NCBI RefSeq assembly: GCF_023921125.1
Contig: NZ_CP099467.1
Location: 186,001 to 250,000, forward strand
Direction: 5' to 3'
DNA: 64,000 bases
Source: Arthrobacter caoxuetaonis
Lineage (GTDB): Bacteria; Actinomycetota; Actinomycetes; Actinomycetales; Micrococcaceae
Shown: positions 29,642-37,652 of the stretch, piece by piece
Layout of the letters: every line of letters starts with the position of its first letter
How positions within the stretch are numbered: position 1 is the stretch's first letter
Notes under the pieces: generated by a model
Database searches by the model: none
Told to the model about the DNA's origin: nothing
Seen by the model: the letters and a program-made list of their open reading frames with translations, nothing else
Position numbers and translations under genes: made by a program

Positions 29642-30382
29642 ATGACCACTTCTTCCAATGCGCCCAGGGCGCGCGTCCAGCCCGGTGTTCCAGCCGGAGG
29701 CCAGTTCACTGCCACGAACCATGCAGAATCCGGTGTCACCGTTGGTGCCGCCCCTGCCGCCTCCCCCTACGACCAGTACCGAGAATCCCAGGAGCGCGCC
29801 GAGGAACTCCTCGACCAGATCCGGGCCGTGGACGTGCACCGCGACGTCATGGAACTCGACCTGGAACGGGCATCCCTCAAGAGCATCGGTCTCGGAATCA
29901 AGGACGCGTACCCGGAAGCCCGGTACCTGCGCGTCGAAGAGGACGACAACCGCTACTGGGTCTCGGGGCTGACCGACGCTGACGGCGATGTCGTCCCGGG
30001 CAGCGAGGACGACCTTGATGAGCTGGAACTCTTCGACGATGCCGAACTCTCCACCGAGGTCCATGCCCTCAGCTGCACCGACACCGGATGGGCGTACGAG
30101 GTCAGCCCGGATGACGAGTCGGCACCGGACCTCGAGGTCCGCGCGTGCACCGTCATCATCGACCTGGACAAGGCAGCGGCACTGGAACTGGCGCCGGCGC
30201 GCACCCGGATGGACGCCGAGGTAGTCACCGCAGAGGCGCGTGGCACCCTCCTGGGTGCGGTGGATGATGCGCTGTCGCACCTCGATGACATCGTCTCCGA
30301 ACGTGCCTCCGACTACACGAAGGACGACCTCGACGCGATCCGCGAACGCATTACCGACCTGCAGCGGATCATCGCACGCTAG
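29642..30382 (+). CDS. GGQF-type hypothetical protein, 246 aa
   Basis: The N-terminus ARVQPGVPAGGQFTATNHAESGV is the clearest copy of the shared segment. The rest is strongly acidic and helical with a possible beta domain (RYLRVEEDDNRYWVSGLTDADGD). An RLxAxIxDL-type C-terminal coiled coil is likely. Family unknown beyond the segment. The ATG sits five bases after a variant class 1 core, suggesting a leaderless or nearly leaderless mRNA. A perfect terminator follows at 30392-30421. Confidence 0.7.
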   Translation: MTTSSNAPRARVQPGVPAGGQFTATNHAESGVTVGAAPAASPYDQYRESQERAEELLDQIRAVDVHRDVMELDLERASLKSIGLGIKDAYPEARYLRVEEDDNRYWVSGLTDADGDVVPGSEDDLDELELFDDAELSTEVHALSCTDTGWAYEVSPDDESAPDLEVRACTVIIDLDKAAALELAPARTRMDAEVVTAEARGTLLGAVDDALSHLDDIVSERASDYTKDDLDAIRERITDLQRIIAR

Positions 30383-30391
30383 AGACAGCGG

Positions 30392-30421
30392 AAGGGGCAC
30401 CGGGTGTTCCCGGTGCCCCTT
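30392..30421. terminator. bidirectional terminator
   Basis: Perfect 13-bp stem AAGGGGCACCGGG with loop TGTT, then TCTTTG; it separates the convergent 29642 and rtcB genes. Confidence 0.8.
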
Positions 30422-30436
30422 CTTTGTGTCCTACTC

Positions 30437-31621
30437 TCAGCCCTTCACGCAGAGGACGGTCCGCAGGTGCTGGACGACGTCCACGAGGTCGCTCTGCGCG
30501 TCAATGACGGAGTGGATGTCCTTGTAGGCTGCCGGAATTTCGTCAACGATCGCATCGTCCTTGCGGGATTCGATGCCCGCGGTCTGCGCGATGAGGTCAT
30601 CGACGGTGTATTCACGCTTGGCGGCGCTGCGGCTCAGGCGGCGGCCGGCACCATGGGACGCGGACTGGAACGACGCATCGTTGCCGCGGCCGCGCACGAC
30701 GTAGGAGCCGGTGCCCATGGAGCCCGGGATCAGTGCCAGGTCGCCCTTGCCTGCCCGAATAGCTCCCTTGCGGGTCACGAGCATGGTTTCACCCTCGATG
30801 GTCTCCTCGGAGACGTAGTTGTGGTGGACGTTGATCTCCTCGCCGTACGTGACGCCGGCCGAAGCGAAGTGCTTGGAGAAGGCTTCCTTGAACAGGGCCA
30901 TCATCACGGACCGCGACCGGGCGGCGAAGTCCTGGGCCCACCAGAGGTCCCGGCGGTACGCATCCATTTCAGGGGTGCCTGCCAGGAAGACTGCGAGATC
31001 CCTGTCGACGATGCCCTGGTTGTGGGAGAGCGTCTTGGCGATTTCGATGTGCCTTTCCGCTAAGGATTTCCCGATGTTCCTCGATCCGCTGTGAAGCGTG
31101 AGCCAGACAGAACCGGTTTCATCCACGCACACTTCGATGAAATGGTTGCCGCCTCCGAGGGTGCCCATCTGCGCGTGCGCACGCGATTCGAGGTTCTGGA
31201 CGCCCGGGTGCAGGTCCTTGAACCCTGCCCAGAAGGCCTGTGCACCCTTCTCCAGGCCCAGGCGCTTCAGGTTGACCTCACGGGAGTGGCTGTTGAAACC
31301 GACAGGGATAGCAGCTTCCACGGCAAGGCGAAGGGCATGCAGTCCGTCCAGGTCGGACTCCATCAGGGACGTCCTTACCGCGGACACGCCACAGCCAATG
31401 TCAACACCGACAGCTGAAGGTGAGACCGCCTGCTTCATGGCGATCACCGACCCGACTGTGGCGCCCTTACCCAAATGGACATCGGGCATCACGCGAACTC
31501 CGTGAACCCACCCAAGGGAGGCGATGTTGCGCAGCTGCTGGAGGGCAGCGGGCTCGACTTCATGCTCGTGGGCCCACATGTGGACCTGGCGCGCGGTGCC
31601 GCGCAGTTCAACGGGGAACAT
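30437..31621 (-). CDS. rtcB: RNA-splicing ligase RtcB, 394 aa
   Basis: All RtcB landmarks are present: VMPDVHLGKGATVGSV, VGVDIGCGVSAV, GTLGGGNHFIEV, HSGSRNIG, and SASHGAGRRLSR with the guanylated His. The enzyme joins 2',3'-cyclic phosphate or 3'-phosphate RNA ends to 5'-OH ends using GTP and Mn2+, repairing tRNAs cut by toxins. Start ATG 31621 has GGAGGAAAGAGG upstream. A tRNA-like element lies in the same orientation 65 bases upstream, between this gene and the 97-aa gene ending at 31768. No archease gene is adjacent. Confidence 0.95.
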   Translation of the reverse strand: MFPVELRGTARQVHMWAHEHEVEPAALQQLRNIASLGWVHGVRVMPDVHLGKGATVGSVIAMKQAVSPSAVGVDIGCGVSAVRTSLMESDLDGLHALRLAVEAAIPVGFNSHSREVNLKRLGLEKGAQAFWAGFKDLHPGVQNLESRAHAQMGTLGGGNHFIEVCVDETGSVWLTLHSGSRNIGKSLAERHIEIAKTLSHNQGIVDRDLAVFLAGTPEMDAYRRDLWWAQDFAARSRSVMMALFKEAFSKHFASAGVTYGEEINVHHNYVSEETIEGETMLVTRKGAIRAGKGDLALIPGSMGTGSYVVRGRGNDASFQSASHGAGRRLSRSAAKREYTVDDLIAQTAGIESRKDDAIVDEIPAAYKDIHSVIDAQSDLVDVVQHLRTVLCVKG

Positions 31622-31686
31622 TGTTCCTCTTTCCTCCGGACGTGCCGGATGCTGGTGACCGGCTTGCCGGTCTCTTGTATAGCTGT

Positions 31687-31753
31687 GCCCGGGCCGGGAG
31701 TCGAACCCGTCCGGCACAGGCGCGCGCCTGGTGCCGGCAAAACCCTGCCGGGC
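31687..31753 (-). ncRNA. tRNA-like element upstream of rtcB
   Basis: GCCCGGC pairs with CCCGGGC (six of seven), with D-like arm GGT/ACC, a near-perfect T-arm with canonical loop TTCGACT, and discriminator A followed by CA. The central arm is a self-complementary AGGCGCGCGCCT or a 5-bp stem with a 6-nt loop lacking T33, so no anticodon can be assigned. It lies within the apparent rtcB transcript leader. Confidence 0.5.
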
Positions 31754-31767
31754 TGCACGCTCCGGTC

Positions 31768-32061
31768 CTAATTTCGGACGGGTTTGTGCCGGTAGTCGTG
31801 GTCCCTGGTTTCCACAGGCTGGCCGTCGAAGGTCCTCACGAGGACGATCTGTTCCGCGTACCGCATGATGTGGGCGTGGGAAGGCACCGGGGTGCCCAAC
31901 CGTTCAGCCTTGTCGAGCGATTCGAGGGGAACACACCAGATCTTCCTGGGCGTGAACCCGGTGACTTTCATCCACACCTGGATGGTTTTGCCGGGCATGG
32001 TGGCCATGACGGTGTCACCTTCGGTGACCCGCCGGCCTGCTGCGTCAAGGTGCTGTCTCAT
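31768..32061 (-). CDS. hypothetical protein, 97 aa (paralogue of 32093-32386)
   Basis: The line LDAAGRRVTEGDTVMATMPG...VTGFTPRKIWCVPLESL...HIMRYAEQIVLVRTFDGQPVETRDHDY has the same length and framework as the next gene upstream, so the two are tandem paralogues. The first half looks like a small beta-barrel (SH3- or KOW-like), which could bind RNA or protein. It starts five bases after a class 1 core and precedes the tRNA-like/rtcB unit. Confidence 0.65.
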   Translation of the reverse strand: MRQHLDAAGRRVTEGDTVMATMPGKTIQVWMKVTGFTPRKIWCVPLESLDKAERLGTPVPSHAHIMRYAEQIVLVRTFDGQPVETRDHDYRHKPVRN

Positions 32062-32065
32062 ACCC

Positions 32066-32079
32066 CCTATGTGTGCGGC
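32066..32079 (-). promoter_or_regulatory. class 1 promoter-like element
   Basis: GCCGCACACATAGG four bases before the ATG at 32061. Confidence 0.65.
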
Positions 32080-32092
32080 AGGCATCATGGCT

Positions 32093-32386
32093 CTAACCGG
32101 CCGCGGACTCCACTGTGGTGTCCGGGCGGCGGGACTCAAGGGTTGTTCCGTCCCCGGTCTCCACCAGGACGATCTGCGACGGGAAGCGGACGAGGCGCTC
32201 ACCGGTCAGGACGCCGCCGCCCCTGCCGGAGATTCCGTGGAGACTTTTCAGCGGTTCGCAGCGGACGGCCTTGGGGGTGAAGCCTACGACGACCATGGGG
32301 CTGAGCCCGGAGTATCCGCCGTACGTTCCCATGACGGTGTCGTTCAGGGCCAGGGTCCTGCCTGCTGCATCCAATCGTGTATTCAT
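32093..32386 (-). CDS. hypothetical protein, 97 aa (paralogue of 31768-32061)
   Basis: Shares LDAAGR...DTVMGTY, VVGFTPKAVRCEPLKSL and SQIVLVETGDGTTLE.R with the downstream copy. Both are 97 residues and each has its own class 1 element, so the promoter was probably duplicated with the gene. No family recognised. ATG at 32386. Confidence 0.65.
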   Translation of the reverse strand: MNTRLDAAGRTLALNDTVMGTYGGYSGLSPMVVVGFTPKAVRCEPLKSLHGISGRGGGVLTGERLVRFPSQIVLVETGDGTTLESRRPDTTVESAAG

Positions 32387-32390
32387 GGCT

Positions 32391-32420
32391 TCAATGTGTG
32401 CGGCACGGCCCGGGACTCTC
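32391..32420 (-). promoter_or_regulatory. class 1 promoter-like element
   Basis: GCCGCACACATTGA with GAGAG exactly 15 nt upstream, four bases before the ATG at 32386. Confidence 0.65.
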
Positions 32421-32435
32421 CCCGTGCCCGGCCAC

Positions 32436-32948
32436 TCAGTCCTCGTCGTCCTCGAACTCCCAGCTGGTACCGGTGGCCGCTTCGACCGTCTTCTTCCAGT
32501 CGTCGACGGTTCCCGTCCATGGGAAGGCAAGGCCCGCATCGAACTGGCGGATGGTGAAGTCGACGACGGCGCAGCCTTCGGGGTACCCGGCGAGGATGGC
32601 CACATGCTGCCCGCGGCCGGAGATGGTCAGTTCGTCCACCCATTCGGCGCCCAGCTCGGAGGCACCCAATTCAATGACCTCGTTGGTGGCGGCCCAGCAG
32701 TTTCCGCGGGCGATGTCCGGGTCAGCCATCCTGTGCAGCTCGACGGTTCCGTACTCCTCGGCCGTCACGCTGTGGTCCACGATGTCGAGCAGCCCGTTGT
32801 GCTCGAGGAACTCTTCCGATTCCCTGCGCGCCCTGTCCACTGCCGGATGAGGAGGCGTCAGGACGACGCCGGAGGCCTCCTCTGCTTCGTAGGAGCGGAA
32901 CCTTCCGTCCGGGGTGCGGGGCTGGGATGGGGCAGTCATAGCATTCAT
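32436..32948 (-). CDS. GRF-type protein with papain-like Cys/His pattern, 170 aa
   Basis: The N-terminal QPRTPDGRFRSYEAEE...VVL fits the shared G-x-F segment. The remainder has NCWAATNEV, GQHVAILAGYPEGCAVVDFTIRQFD and FPWTGTVDDW, an order (Cys, then His, then Asp/Gln in a beta strand) reminiscent of papain- or transglutaminase-fold enzymes. I recall similar VDFTxRQFD...FPW lines in actinobacterial proteins of unknown function. Protease or deamidase activity is a guess. The start follows a variant class 1 element at 32954. Confidence 0.6.
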   Translation of the reverse strand: MNAMTAPSQPRTPDGRFRSYEAEEASGVVLTPPHPAVDRARRESEEFLEHNGLLDIVDHSVTAEEYGTVELHRMADPDIARGNCWAATNEVIELGASELGAEWVDELTISGRGQHVAILAGYPEGCAVVDFTIRQFDAGLAFPWTGTVDDWKKTVEAATGTSWEFEDDED

Positions 32949-32953
32949 GCCCA

Positions 32954-32965
32954 CCTGTGTGCGGC
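32954..32965 (-). promoter_or_regulatory. class 1 promoter-like element, variant
   Basis: GCCGCACACAGG five bases before the ATG at 32948. Confidence 0.5.
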
Positions 32966-32976
32966 TGGACGGAAGT

Positions 32977-33231
32977 TCAGGAGCGCCGGATGATTTCCGT
33001 GTCGACGTCGTTCAGCAGTTCGGCGGCAAGGACGTCATTCGGATTTTTGGTCAGGTGCCGGCTCAGCTCGGATGAGCGCCGGAGCAGGGCACGGGTGCCC
33101 ATCTGGGCCGGGTGGACCGGTTCCAGTGCTGTTGCCAGCCTGCGCCCGCCTCCGGCTTCGCGCGTGAGCCGTACGGCGATGAGGAATGCTGCGGCTGTCA
33201 GTGCCTTCAGACCTGGCCGGCTGCTGTTCAT
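32977..33231 (-). CDS. small basic hypothetical protein, 84 aa
   Basis: Begins MNSSRPGLKALTAAAFLIAV, a weakly hydrophobic helix that may be a membrane anchor or signal, then Arg-rich helices. No family recognised. AGAAAGACC lies upstream of the ATG. It lies 29 bases ahead of the 32948 gene and may be co-transcribed with the 33762-34367 pair upstream. Composition is less convincing than its neighbours. Confidence 0.45.
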   Translation of the reverse strand: MNSSRPGLKALTAAAFLIAVRLTREAGGGRRLATALEPVHPAQMGTRALLRRSSELSRHLTKNPNDVLAAELLNDVDTEIIRRS

Positions 33232-33324
33232 GATGGTCTTTCTCGGTGCTTGAAGTGGTCGGGCATACCGAAGGCAGACAGCCGGAGATTCCCGTAGCTG
33301 CCTGCCTTCGGATGGTGGGGGCGT

Positions 33325-33762
33325 TTAGCCCTTCAGGTCCTTCAGCTGGGCTCCAACGGTGCACCAGTCGGAGGTGTCCAGGTCGGAGAGTTCAGCGGAA
33401 GTGGGGTACCCGTCCGGGACGACGATCTGGCCTTCGAAAGGGTTGTCCACGGTCGCGCTGTACTTGGAGACCAGGGAGCGGAACGTCGCCTCGCGTGCTG
33501 CGATCGGAGACTCAAGGACGAGGGCATCCTTGTCGGTCTTCGTGCCGGAGGCCGCTTCCTGGGCTGAGCAGGCGTTGTCCGCAGCGGCGATCATGTCGTT
33601 GTACTGACGGATCACCACGGTGTGCTGCTTCTTGACGTTCCCGGCCGAAATGACTTTCGTCCCGGCGTTGAACCAGCCAAGGCCCAGCCCGAGCAGGCCG
33701 GTGACGACTGCCAGCCCGACGATGGCGGCAATGGACGTGATGACGATGCGCGTGCGGCTCAC
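33325..33762 (-). CDS. membrane-anchored LemA-like extracellular protein, 145 aa
   Basis: N-terminal membrane helix (IVITSIAAIVGLAVVTGLLGLGLGWF) then a helical outer domain with QHTVVIRQYNDMIAAADNAC, FRSLVSKYSATVDNPF and a second Cys near the end (SDWCTVGAQL), a likely disulphide. The pattern recalls short LemA-like or tail-anchored helical proteins, but I am not sure. It overlaps the lipoprotein gene at 33759 by four bases (ATGA), so both reach the cell surface as a pair. Confidence 0.6.
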   Translation of the reverse strand: MSRTRIVITSIAAIVGLAVVTGLLGLGLGWFNAGTKVISAGNVKKQHTVVIRQYNDMIAAADNACSAQEAASGTKTDKDALVLESPIAAREATFRSLVSKYSATVDNPFEGQIVVPDGYPTSAELSDLDTSDWCTVGAQLKDLKG

Positions 33763-34367
33763 TTCGCGCCCTCCAGGCCCATGCCGCTGGTGGCTTCCGA
33801 AAGCAGGCGCATCGCCTCATCGGGGTTACCGGCCTTCAGTGCTTCCTCGGCCTTCTTCTGGGCATCCGACACGGCGTCGCTTCCAGGATCCACTGAGATG
33901 TAGGTTTCCTGGCGCTGGAAACTGTCCATCTTTGAGGAGCAGTAAACCTCCATGCCCTCGAAGGAGACGTAGTCACCCATGGGGGTGAATCCGAACCGGT
34001 AGGCGGGCGGGCTGCCGTGGTACATGCCGTCCACTGAGCGCTCTTCGTAGCCGTTGCTGTCCGTGCCGCGGAAGTAGCTTGTGCTGGAGCTTGTGAGCTT
34101 GCCGCGGATCGGGACCGTGAAGATCGGCGAGGAATCATTGGGCAGCGTCGATGTACACCAGATGATGGAGTTGGGGTCGTCGAAGAGTTTCTGGGCTTCG
34201 TTGTAGTTCTCGAACTCAACGTCGTTCTTCGGCAGGTACGGGGAACGTGAATTAGCCTTCGCGTTCACCTCGTACGAAGCGGTCTGGGAAGCCGTGCAGC
34301 CGGACGCTGTGGCGGCGATAACGGCAGCGCCGGCGAATGCCAGTACCGCCTTCGTCTTCTTGTTCAT
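33759..34367 (-). CDS. lipoprotein, 202 aa
   Basis: Signal peptide MNKKTKAVLAFAGAAVIAATASGC with lipobox (Cys 24). The mature part has a beta-rich domain (WCTSTLPNDSSPIFTVPIRGKL, MYHGSPPAYRFGFTP, EVYCSSKMDSFQRQETYISV) and a helical Ala/Glu C-terminal tail like a tetratricopeptide half-repeat. Family not recognised. It is first in the operon with the LemA-like gene, behind the class 1 element at 34414-34443. Confidence 0.7.
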   Translation of the reverse strand: MNKKTKAVLAFAGAAVIAATASGCTASQTASYEVNAKANSRSPYLPKNDVEFENYNEAQKLFDDPNSIIWCTSTLPNDSSPIFTVPIRGKLTSSSTSYFRGTDSNGYEERSVDGMYHGSPPAYRFGFTPMGDYVSFEGMEVYCSSKMDSFQRQETYISVDPGSDAVSDAQKKAEEALKAGNPDEAMRLLSEATSGMGLEGAK

Positions 34368-34413
34368 CTGAGCCTGTCGTTAGCTAGGGGCGGACTGTCC
34401 GCCTCGTCTAGCT

Positions 34414-34443
34414 CCTATGTGTGCGGCAGGTGAGAGGTCTGTC
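34414..34443 (-). promoter_or_regulatory. class 1 promoter-like element
   Basis: GCCGCACACATAGG with GACAG 15 nt upstream, about 45 bases before the lipoprotein gene. Confidence 0.6.
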
Positions 34444-34472
34444 ACCGTCGGCCGGGAAGGTTCAGGCACGGT

Positions 34473-34485
34473 GCCGCACACATAG
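34473..34485 (+). promoter_or_regulatory. class 1 promoter-like element
   Basis: GCCGCACACATAG about 50 bases before the DUF3846-like gene; back-to-back with the element at 34414. Confidence 0.6.
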
Positions 34486-34532
34486 AGGTTGAGGGCCACC
34501 CCGGCCCGCACCCCTACGGAAGGAAACAGCCC

Positions 34533-34864
34533 ATGCGTGCAGCAATCATCCCGGCCGACACCTTGCAGCCGGTCCGGTTTGAAGACATCAAACCGGACAT
34601 GAACACCCTTCAGTCCCTTGTTGGCGGGTACTTCCAGGTTGTGTCACTCCCCACCTTGGCGCTTCGATGTACCTGGACGAGGAAGGCAAGTTCAAGCAGG
34701 ACTGCCAGGTCAACCCGCGGGCCACAGCCCTGGCCACAGGGATCATCCAGGACGCCGATTTCATCGTCGGCGACGTCGTTCTGCTCGGCACCTGGAATGA
34801 ACACGGAGAGGACACCGACCTGCCGGAAGCGGCGGAGAAACTCCTGGCGGCCATGGCCGGCTGA
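34533..34864 (+). CDS. DUF3846-like protein, apparently frameshifted
   Basis: The first frame reads MRAAIIPADTLQPVRFEDI...LQSLVGGYFQVVSLP; the continuation MYLDEEGKFKQDCQVNPRATALA...GDVVLLGTW is in another frame from about 34660. Adding one C to the run CCCC at 34649-34652 joins them as VVSLPHLGASMYLDEEGK, which matches DUF3846 (GYFQVV...LxxDEEGK...NxxAT). The gene is either truly broken or the run was miscalled. AAGGAAAC precedes the ATG and a perfect terminator follows. Confidence 0.65.
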
Positions 34865-34885
34865 CGGGTTGCCTCAAGGCAAAGG

Positions 34886-34918
34886 AAAAGGGAGCCGGCG
34901 CTGTGCCGGCTCCCTTTT
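34886..34918. terminator. bidirectional terminator
   Basis: Perfect 14-bp stem AAAAGGGAGCCGGC with loop GCTGT, between convergent genes. Confidence 0.8.
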
Positions 34919-34932
34919 CTGTGCATGGAACG

Positions 34933-36000
34933 TTACTGCGGGGTGATGGACCAGGGGCCCGAAGCGGTTACCTGGATGAAGGCCGGGGTGCTGATCTTCA
35001 CGGTACCTTCGTAGGCTCCGATCGTGTTCACGGCCAGGTCGTTGCGGTCACCGTACGTCTGGATCACGAAGTTGCTTTCGCCCTGGTAGGAGATCGCGGC
35101 CTTGGTGCCGCTGGTCAGGACCACGACGTCGTCACCGGTGCCGCTAACAGGTCCGTCCGAGTGAGGGATAGTGGTGACATCCTCCACTGTGAGGGTCCAG
35201 TTGCCGACTGCGGTCACGACGAATTCAGTGGTGGTTGACCCGGTCCGGGTGTCGACGATGTGCTTGCCGGAGTAGACGCCGATCTCGTTGACGAGCAGGG
35301 AGTCGGCACCGTTGGTTTCGAGGACGGTATTGTTGGAGCAGTCACCGCAGGTGAAGGTCACGATGGCGGGGCGTCCTGCGAGGTCTGCAGTGATCACATC
35401 GTCGCCGGTGCCGCTGAAGGTCTGCGTCGGCGTCAAAGGATCCGGTTCAGGGGTAGGAGCCGGCTCTTCGGTCTTTTTCGGTTCCGGGGCGGGCTCTGCG
35501 GCCTTGGTCGTTTCAGCGGCAGCGGGTGCCTGGCTCTGGCTCGTAGCCGGCGCGGGGGCGGGGCTGGCTTCCACATCCTGGCCAGCGCCGTTGACGGCGT
35601 TCACGATGGCACCCAGAACGATCCAGACGATCGTAATGATGATGGCCAGCTTCTTGTGGCGGTCGTAGCCCTCAAGGGGGCGGCGGAACTTGTCGGTCTG
35701 CTTGCCGCTGATCACGATGATGAGGTCAACGAGCCACCAGACGCCCAGGCCGCCGACAGTCAGCAGCTTGGCGATGCCGGTCCCGACCTTGCCCAGGTAG
35801 AAACGGTCGACGCCGAGGACGCCCAGGAGGAGGGAAAGCAGCCACGTGACCAGGAAAGACTTCTGGGGCGCCTGCGGCGGCATGGGGTATCCGCCGGGGC
35901 CGGGGTAGGGCTGCTGCTGGGTCGCGGGGTAGCCTGCCGGGTAGCCCTGCGGTTGGAAAGGCTGGCCGGCCGGGCCGGGATTGTGTTCGGTGCTAGACAT
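34933..36000 (-). CDS. TM2-domain surface protein, 355 aa
   Basis: A Pro/Tyr/Gln-rich cytoplasmic N-terminus ([17 protein letters not shown]) precedes a TM2 domain ([27 protein letters not shown]...[10 protein letters not shown]) and a third helix. A Pro/Ala/Glu linker follows, then a secreted beta domain in two halves ([13 protein letters not shown]...FTCGDCSN and [22 protein letters not shown]). The TM2 core is close to that of the 28023 gene, so the two are paralogous in the membrane part but carry different outer domains. Start ATG 36000; I see no class 1 element upstream. Confidence 0.75.
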   Translation of the reverse strand: MSSTEHNPGPAGQPFQPQGYPAGYPATQQQPYPGPGGYPMPPQAPQKSFLVTWLLSLLLGVLGVDRFYLGKVGTGIAKLLTVGGLGVWWLVDLIIVISGKQTDKFRRPLEGYDRHKKLAIIITIVWIVLGAIVNAVNGAGQDVEASPAPAPATSQSQAPAAAETTKAAEPAPEPKKTEEPAPTPEPDPLTPTQTFSGTGDDVITADLAGRPAIVTFTCGDCSNNTVLETNGADSLLVNEIGVYSGKHIVDTRTGSTTTEFVVTAVGNWTLTVEDVTTIPHSDGPVSGTGDDVVVLTSGTKAAISYQGESNFVIQTYGDRNDLAVNTIGAYEGTVKISTPAFIQVTASGPWSITPQ

Positions 36001-36166
36001 CAGTGATCCTTCATGAAGAAGGCGGTGGGGCCGCCGTGCAAGTGAGTTCGGCGGCAGAAAAGACCACAGCGGGTGTCGGCGGCGACGCTCAACTACTCCC
36101 CCCAGGAGCCTCCGTGCGGTCTAGCCATCCGAGGATCTGGATAATACATAGCGGGCGGCGTTTGGT

Positions 36167-36529
36167 CTAACTGGCCTCGAGTGTTTCGGAATCGGCGTCA
36201 TCTGCAGGCTGGAGATCGTCCACGAGAATGGCGTCCAGGATCGAGATCGCCGTGTCCCGGTCCGAACCGGCCCCCGGCCAGCCGGTCGTTTCCAGTACGG
36301 CGGCGACATCGTTCGTGGCATCCCATACCGCTTCGTCGTACTCGTCGAGAAGTTTCACGGTGAGGGTCCGTGCCGGCCAGCCTTTCATCTGCCTGCGCGT
36401 CAGGATGTCGACGACGGCTGTGGCCGTGAGCAGGGACGTTGAGCGGAACGTGGGGCACTGCCCGTCGTAGGAAATCTCCCACAGGCGGGAATGGACGGGG
36501 GCCTGCGCTTGGGCGGCGTTCGCTCTCAT
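36167..36529 (-). CDS. hypothetical protein, 120 aa
   Basis: Soluble protein with LWEISYDGQCPTFRSTSLLTATAVVDILTRRQMKGWPARTLTVKLLDE and an acidic C-terminus. Not recognised. It starts four bases after the class 1 core at 36534 with no ribosome binding site, consistent with a leaderless message. The stretch 36001-36166 downstream holds no gene I can support. Confidence 0.6.
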   Translation of the reverse strand: MRANAAQAQAPVHSRLWEISYDGQCPTFRSTSLLTATAVVDILTRRQMKGWPARTLTVKLLDEYDEAVWDATNDVAAVLETTGWPGAGSDRDTAISILDAILVDDLQPADDADSETLEAS

Positions 36530-36533
36530 GCCA

Positions 36534-36557
36534 CTTATGTGTGCGGCAAGGGCGGGG
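36534..36557 (-). promoter_or_regulatory. class 1 promoter-like element
   Basis: GCCGCACACATAAG four bases before the ATG at 36529; upstream block is CAGAG 15 nt away, just beyond the stop of the preceding gene. Confidence 0.6.
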
Positions 36558-36564
36558 GCTCTGC

Positions 36565-36975
36565 TCAGTCAGCCTCGATGAGGGTCACGTCGATTCCCTG
36601 GGCGCGGGCGTAACGGGCGCAGTGGCTCGCTCCCCCGGATCCTGCGCGGATGAAGGCGATGCAGTGGTCCGGGCGCGTATCGACCATCGCTTCGTTCCGG
36701 TCGTAGCCTGCTCGCCGGTTGAAAACGCCGTTGGGCCGCCAGTGAGCCGGGTGCCGCTCAACAGTCAGGCTGTTGCGCTCCCAGATTTCCTCACAGATAC
36801 GGTCCGCACCCTTCGCGCAGGCCCCGGAGACCAGGACGGCGTCGGGGTTCCGGCCGGTGGAGTCCCACCATGTGCGCAGGGCATCACGGATAGCCGCACG
36901 GTCATCCCAGGTGCGCGAGCCGGTGATCAGCAGTCGCGGAGGGCGGGCAGTCTCGTCGGCAGGCTGGGCGCTCAA
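36565..36975 (-). CDS. DUF2493/YAcAr SLOG-superfamily protein, 136 aa
   Basis: The lines RLLITGSRTWDDRAAI, AVLVSGACAKGADRICEEIW, FNRRAGYDRNEAMVDTRPDHCIAFI and HCARYARAQGIDV are those of DUF2493 proteins, members of the SLOG nucleotide-binding superfamily. Relatives are thought to sense or process nucleotide ligands and often sit near NAD- or ADP-ribose-related defence genes. The TTG at 36975 overlaps the stop of the upstream gene (TTGA). Confidence 0.82.
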   Translation of the reverse strand: MSAQPADETARPPRLLITGSRTWDDRAAIRDALRTWWDSTGRNPDAVLVSGACAKGADRICEEIWERNSLTVERHPAHWRPNGVFNRRAGYDRNEAMVDTRPDHCIAFIRAGSGGASHCARYARAQGIDVTLIEAD

Positions 36976-37274
36976 CGGTCCTCTTCGTCGGCACGGCGGA
37001 AGGCAGCCTCATCGGCAGCCTCTTCTGCTGCGGACGCTTCAACCCAGGCTGTCAGTGCCTCGCTGGTGGACCAGCCCGGGCCGAACTCATTGTCATTGGA
37101 CTGCCTGAGATAGCGGAACAGGGCGGGCAGCGGCTCCTGGCCTTCACCCGCCTGCACCTCGAGTGAATCCAGGTACAGGGTCGTCGTGCAGGACTTGCCG
37201 CGGCAGCAGCGCCTCACCAGGGTTGCCGGAAGGGCGGGGGTCTCACTCAAGCGGGGCTCACATTCATTAGTCAA
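36972..37274 (-). CDS. hypothetical protein, 100 aa
   Basis: Contains RRCCRGKSCTTTLYLDSLEVQAGEG, with closely spaced Cys, then FRYLRQSNDNEFGPGWSTSEALTAW and a very acidic tail. Unknown family. No ATG or GTG is in frame at a sensible place; the TTG at 37274 is used because it lies just beyond the stop of the preceding gene. It overlaps the DUF2493 gene by four bases. Confidence 0.5.
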   Translation of the reverse strand: MTNECEPRLSETPALPATLVRRCCRGKSCTTTLYLDSLEVQAGEGQEPLPALFRYLRQSNDNEFGPGWSTSEALTAWVEASAAEEAADEAAFRRADEEDR

Positions 37275-37299
37275 TAGTCGGGCTTTCCTGCAGATGACT

Positions 37300-37509
37300 C
37301 TAAAACGGGACAGCCAGGGCGAGCGTCTTCTGCTCATCGCCGACACCTAGGGCAACCTCTTCAGCAAGCTTCTGTGGTACGTCCACGCCAAGGGAGAGCA
37401 GGATATTGACGTATGCGATCTGGTTCGCCGTGCGGGCGTGCCGGTTAGCAACCTGCTGCAGCGAATTGGACTGCTTCAGAGCTTCGGTCAAACGGAAATC
37501 AACAGCCAC
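37300..37509 (-). CDS. small hypothetical protein, 69 aa
   Basis: Helical protein (VAVDFRLTEALKQSNSLQQVANRHARTANQIAYVNILLSLG) with GTG start and a good GAGAGGAG ribosome binding site. It resembles small phage or plasmid proteins but has no clear family. It is first of a three- or four-gene operon reading down to the DUF2493 gene, behind the class 1 element at 37553. Confidence 0.6.
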   Translation of the reverse strand: MAVDFRLTEALKQSNSLQQVANRHARTANQIAYVNILLSLGVDVPQKLAEEVALGVGDEQKTLALAVPF

Positions 37510-37552
37510 AGGGTTCTCCTCTCAAGGACTGCCCGATGCAGCCCACCTATCC

Positions 37553-37566
37553 CCTATGTGTGCGGA
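37553..37566 (-). promoter_or_regulatory. class 1 promoter-like element
   Basis: TCCGCACACATAGG about 45 bases before the GTG at 37509. Confidence 0.6.
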
Positions 37567-37652
37567 CGACGCCCGTAAGCTCACCGGCGCCCCGCAACGC
37601 CCGGCTCCCTGCTGAACTAAAACATGGAACCGGGCGACACTGCAGGGTTCGC

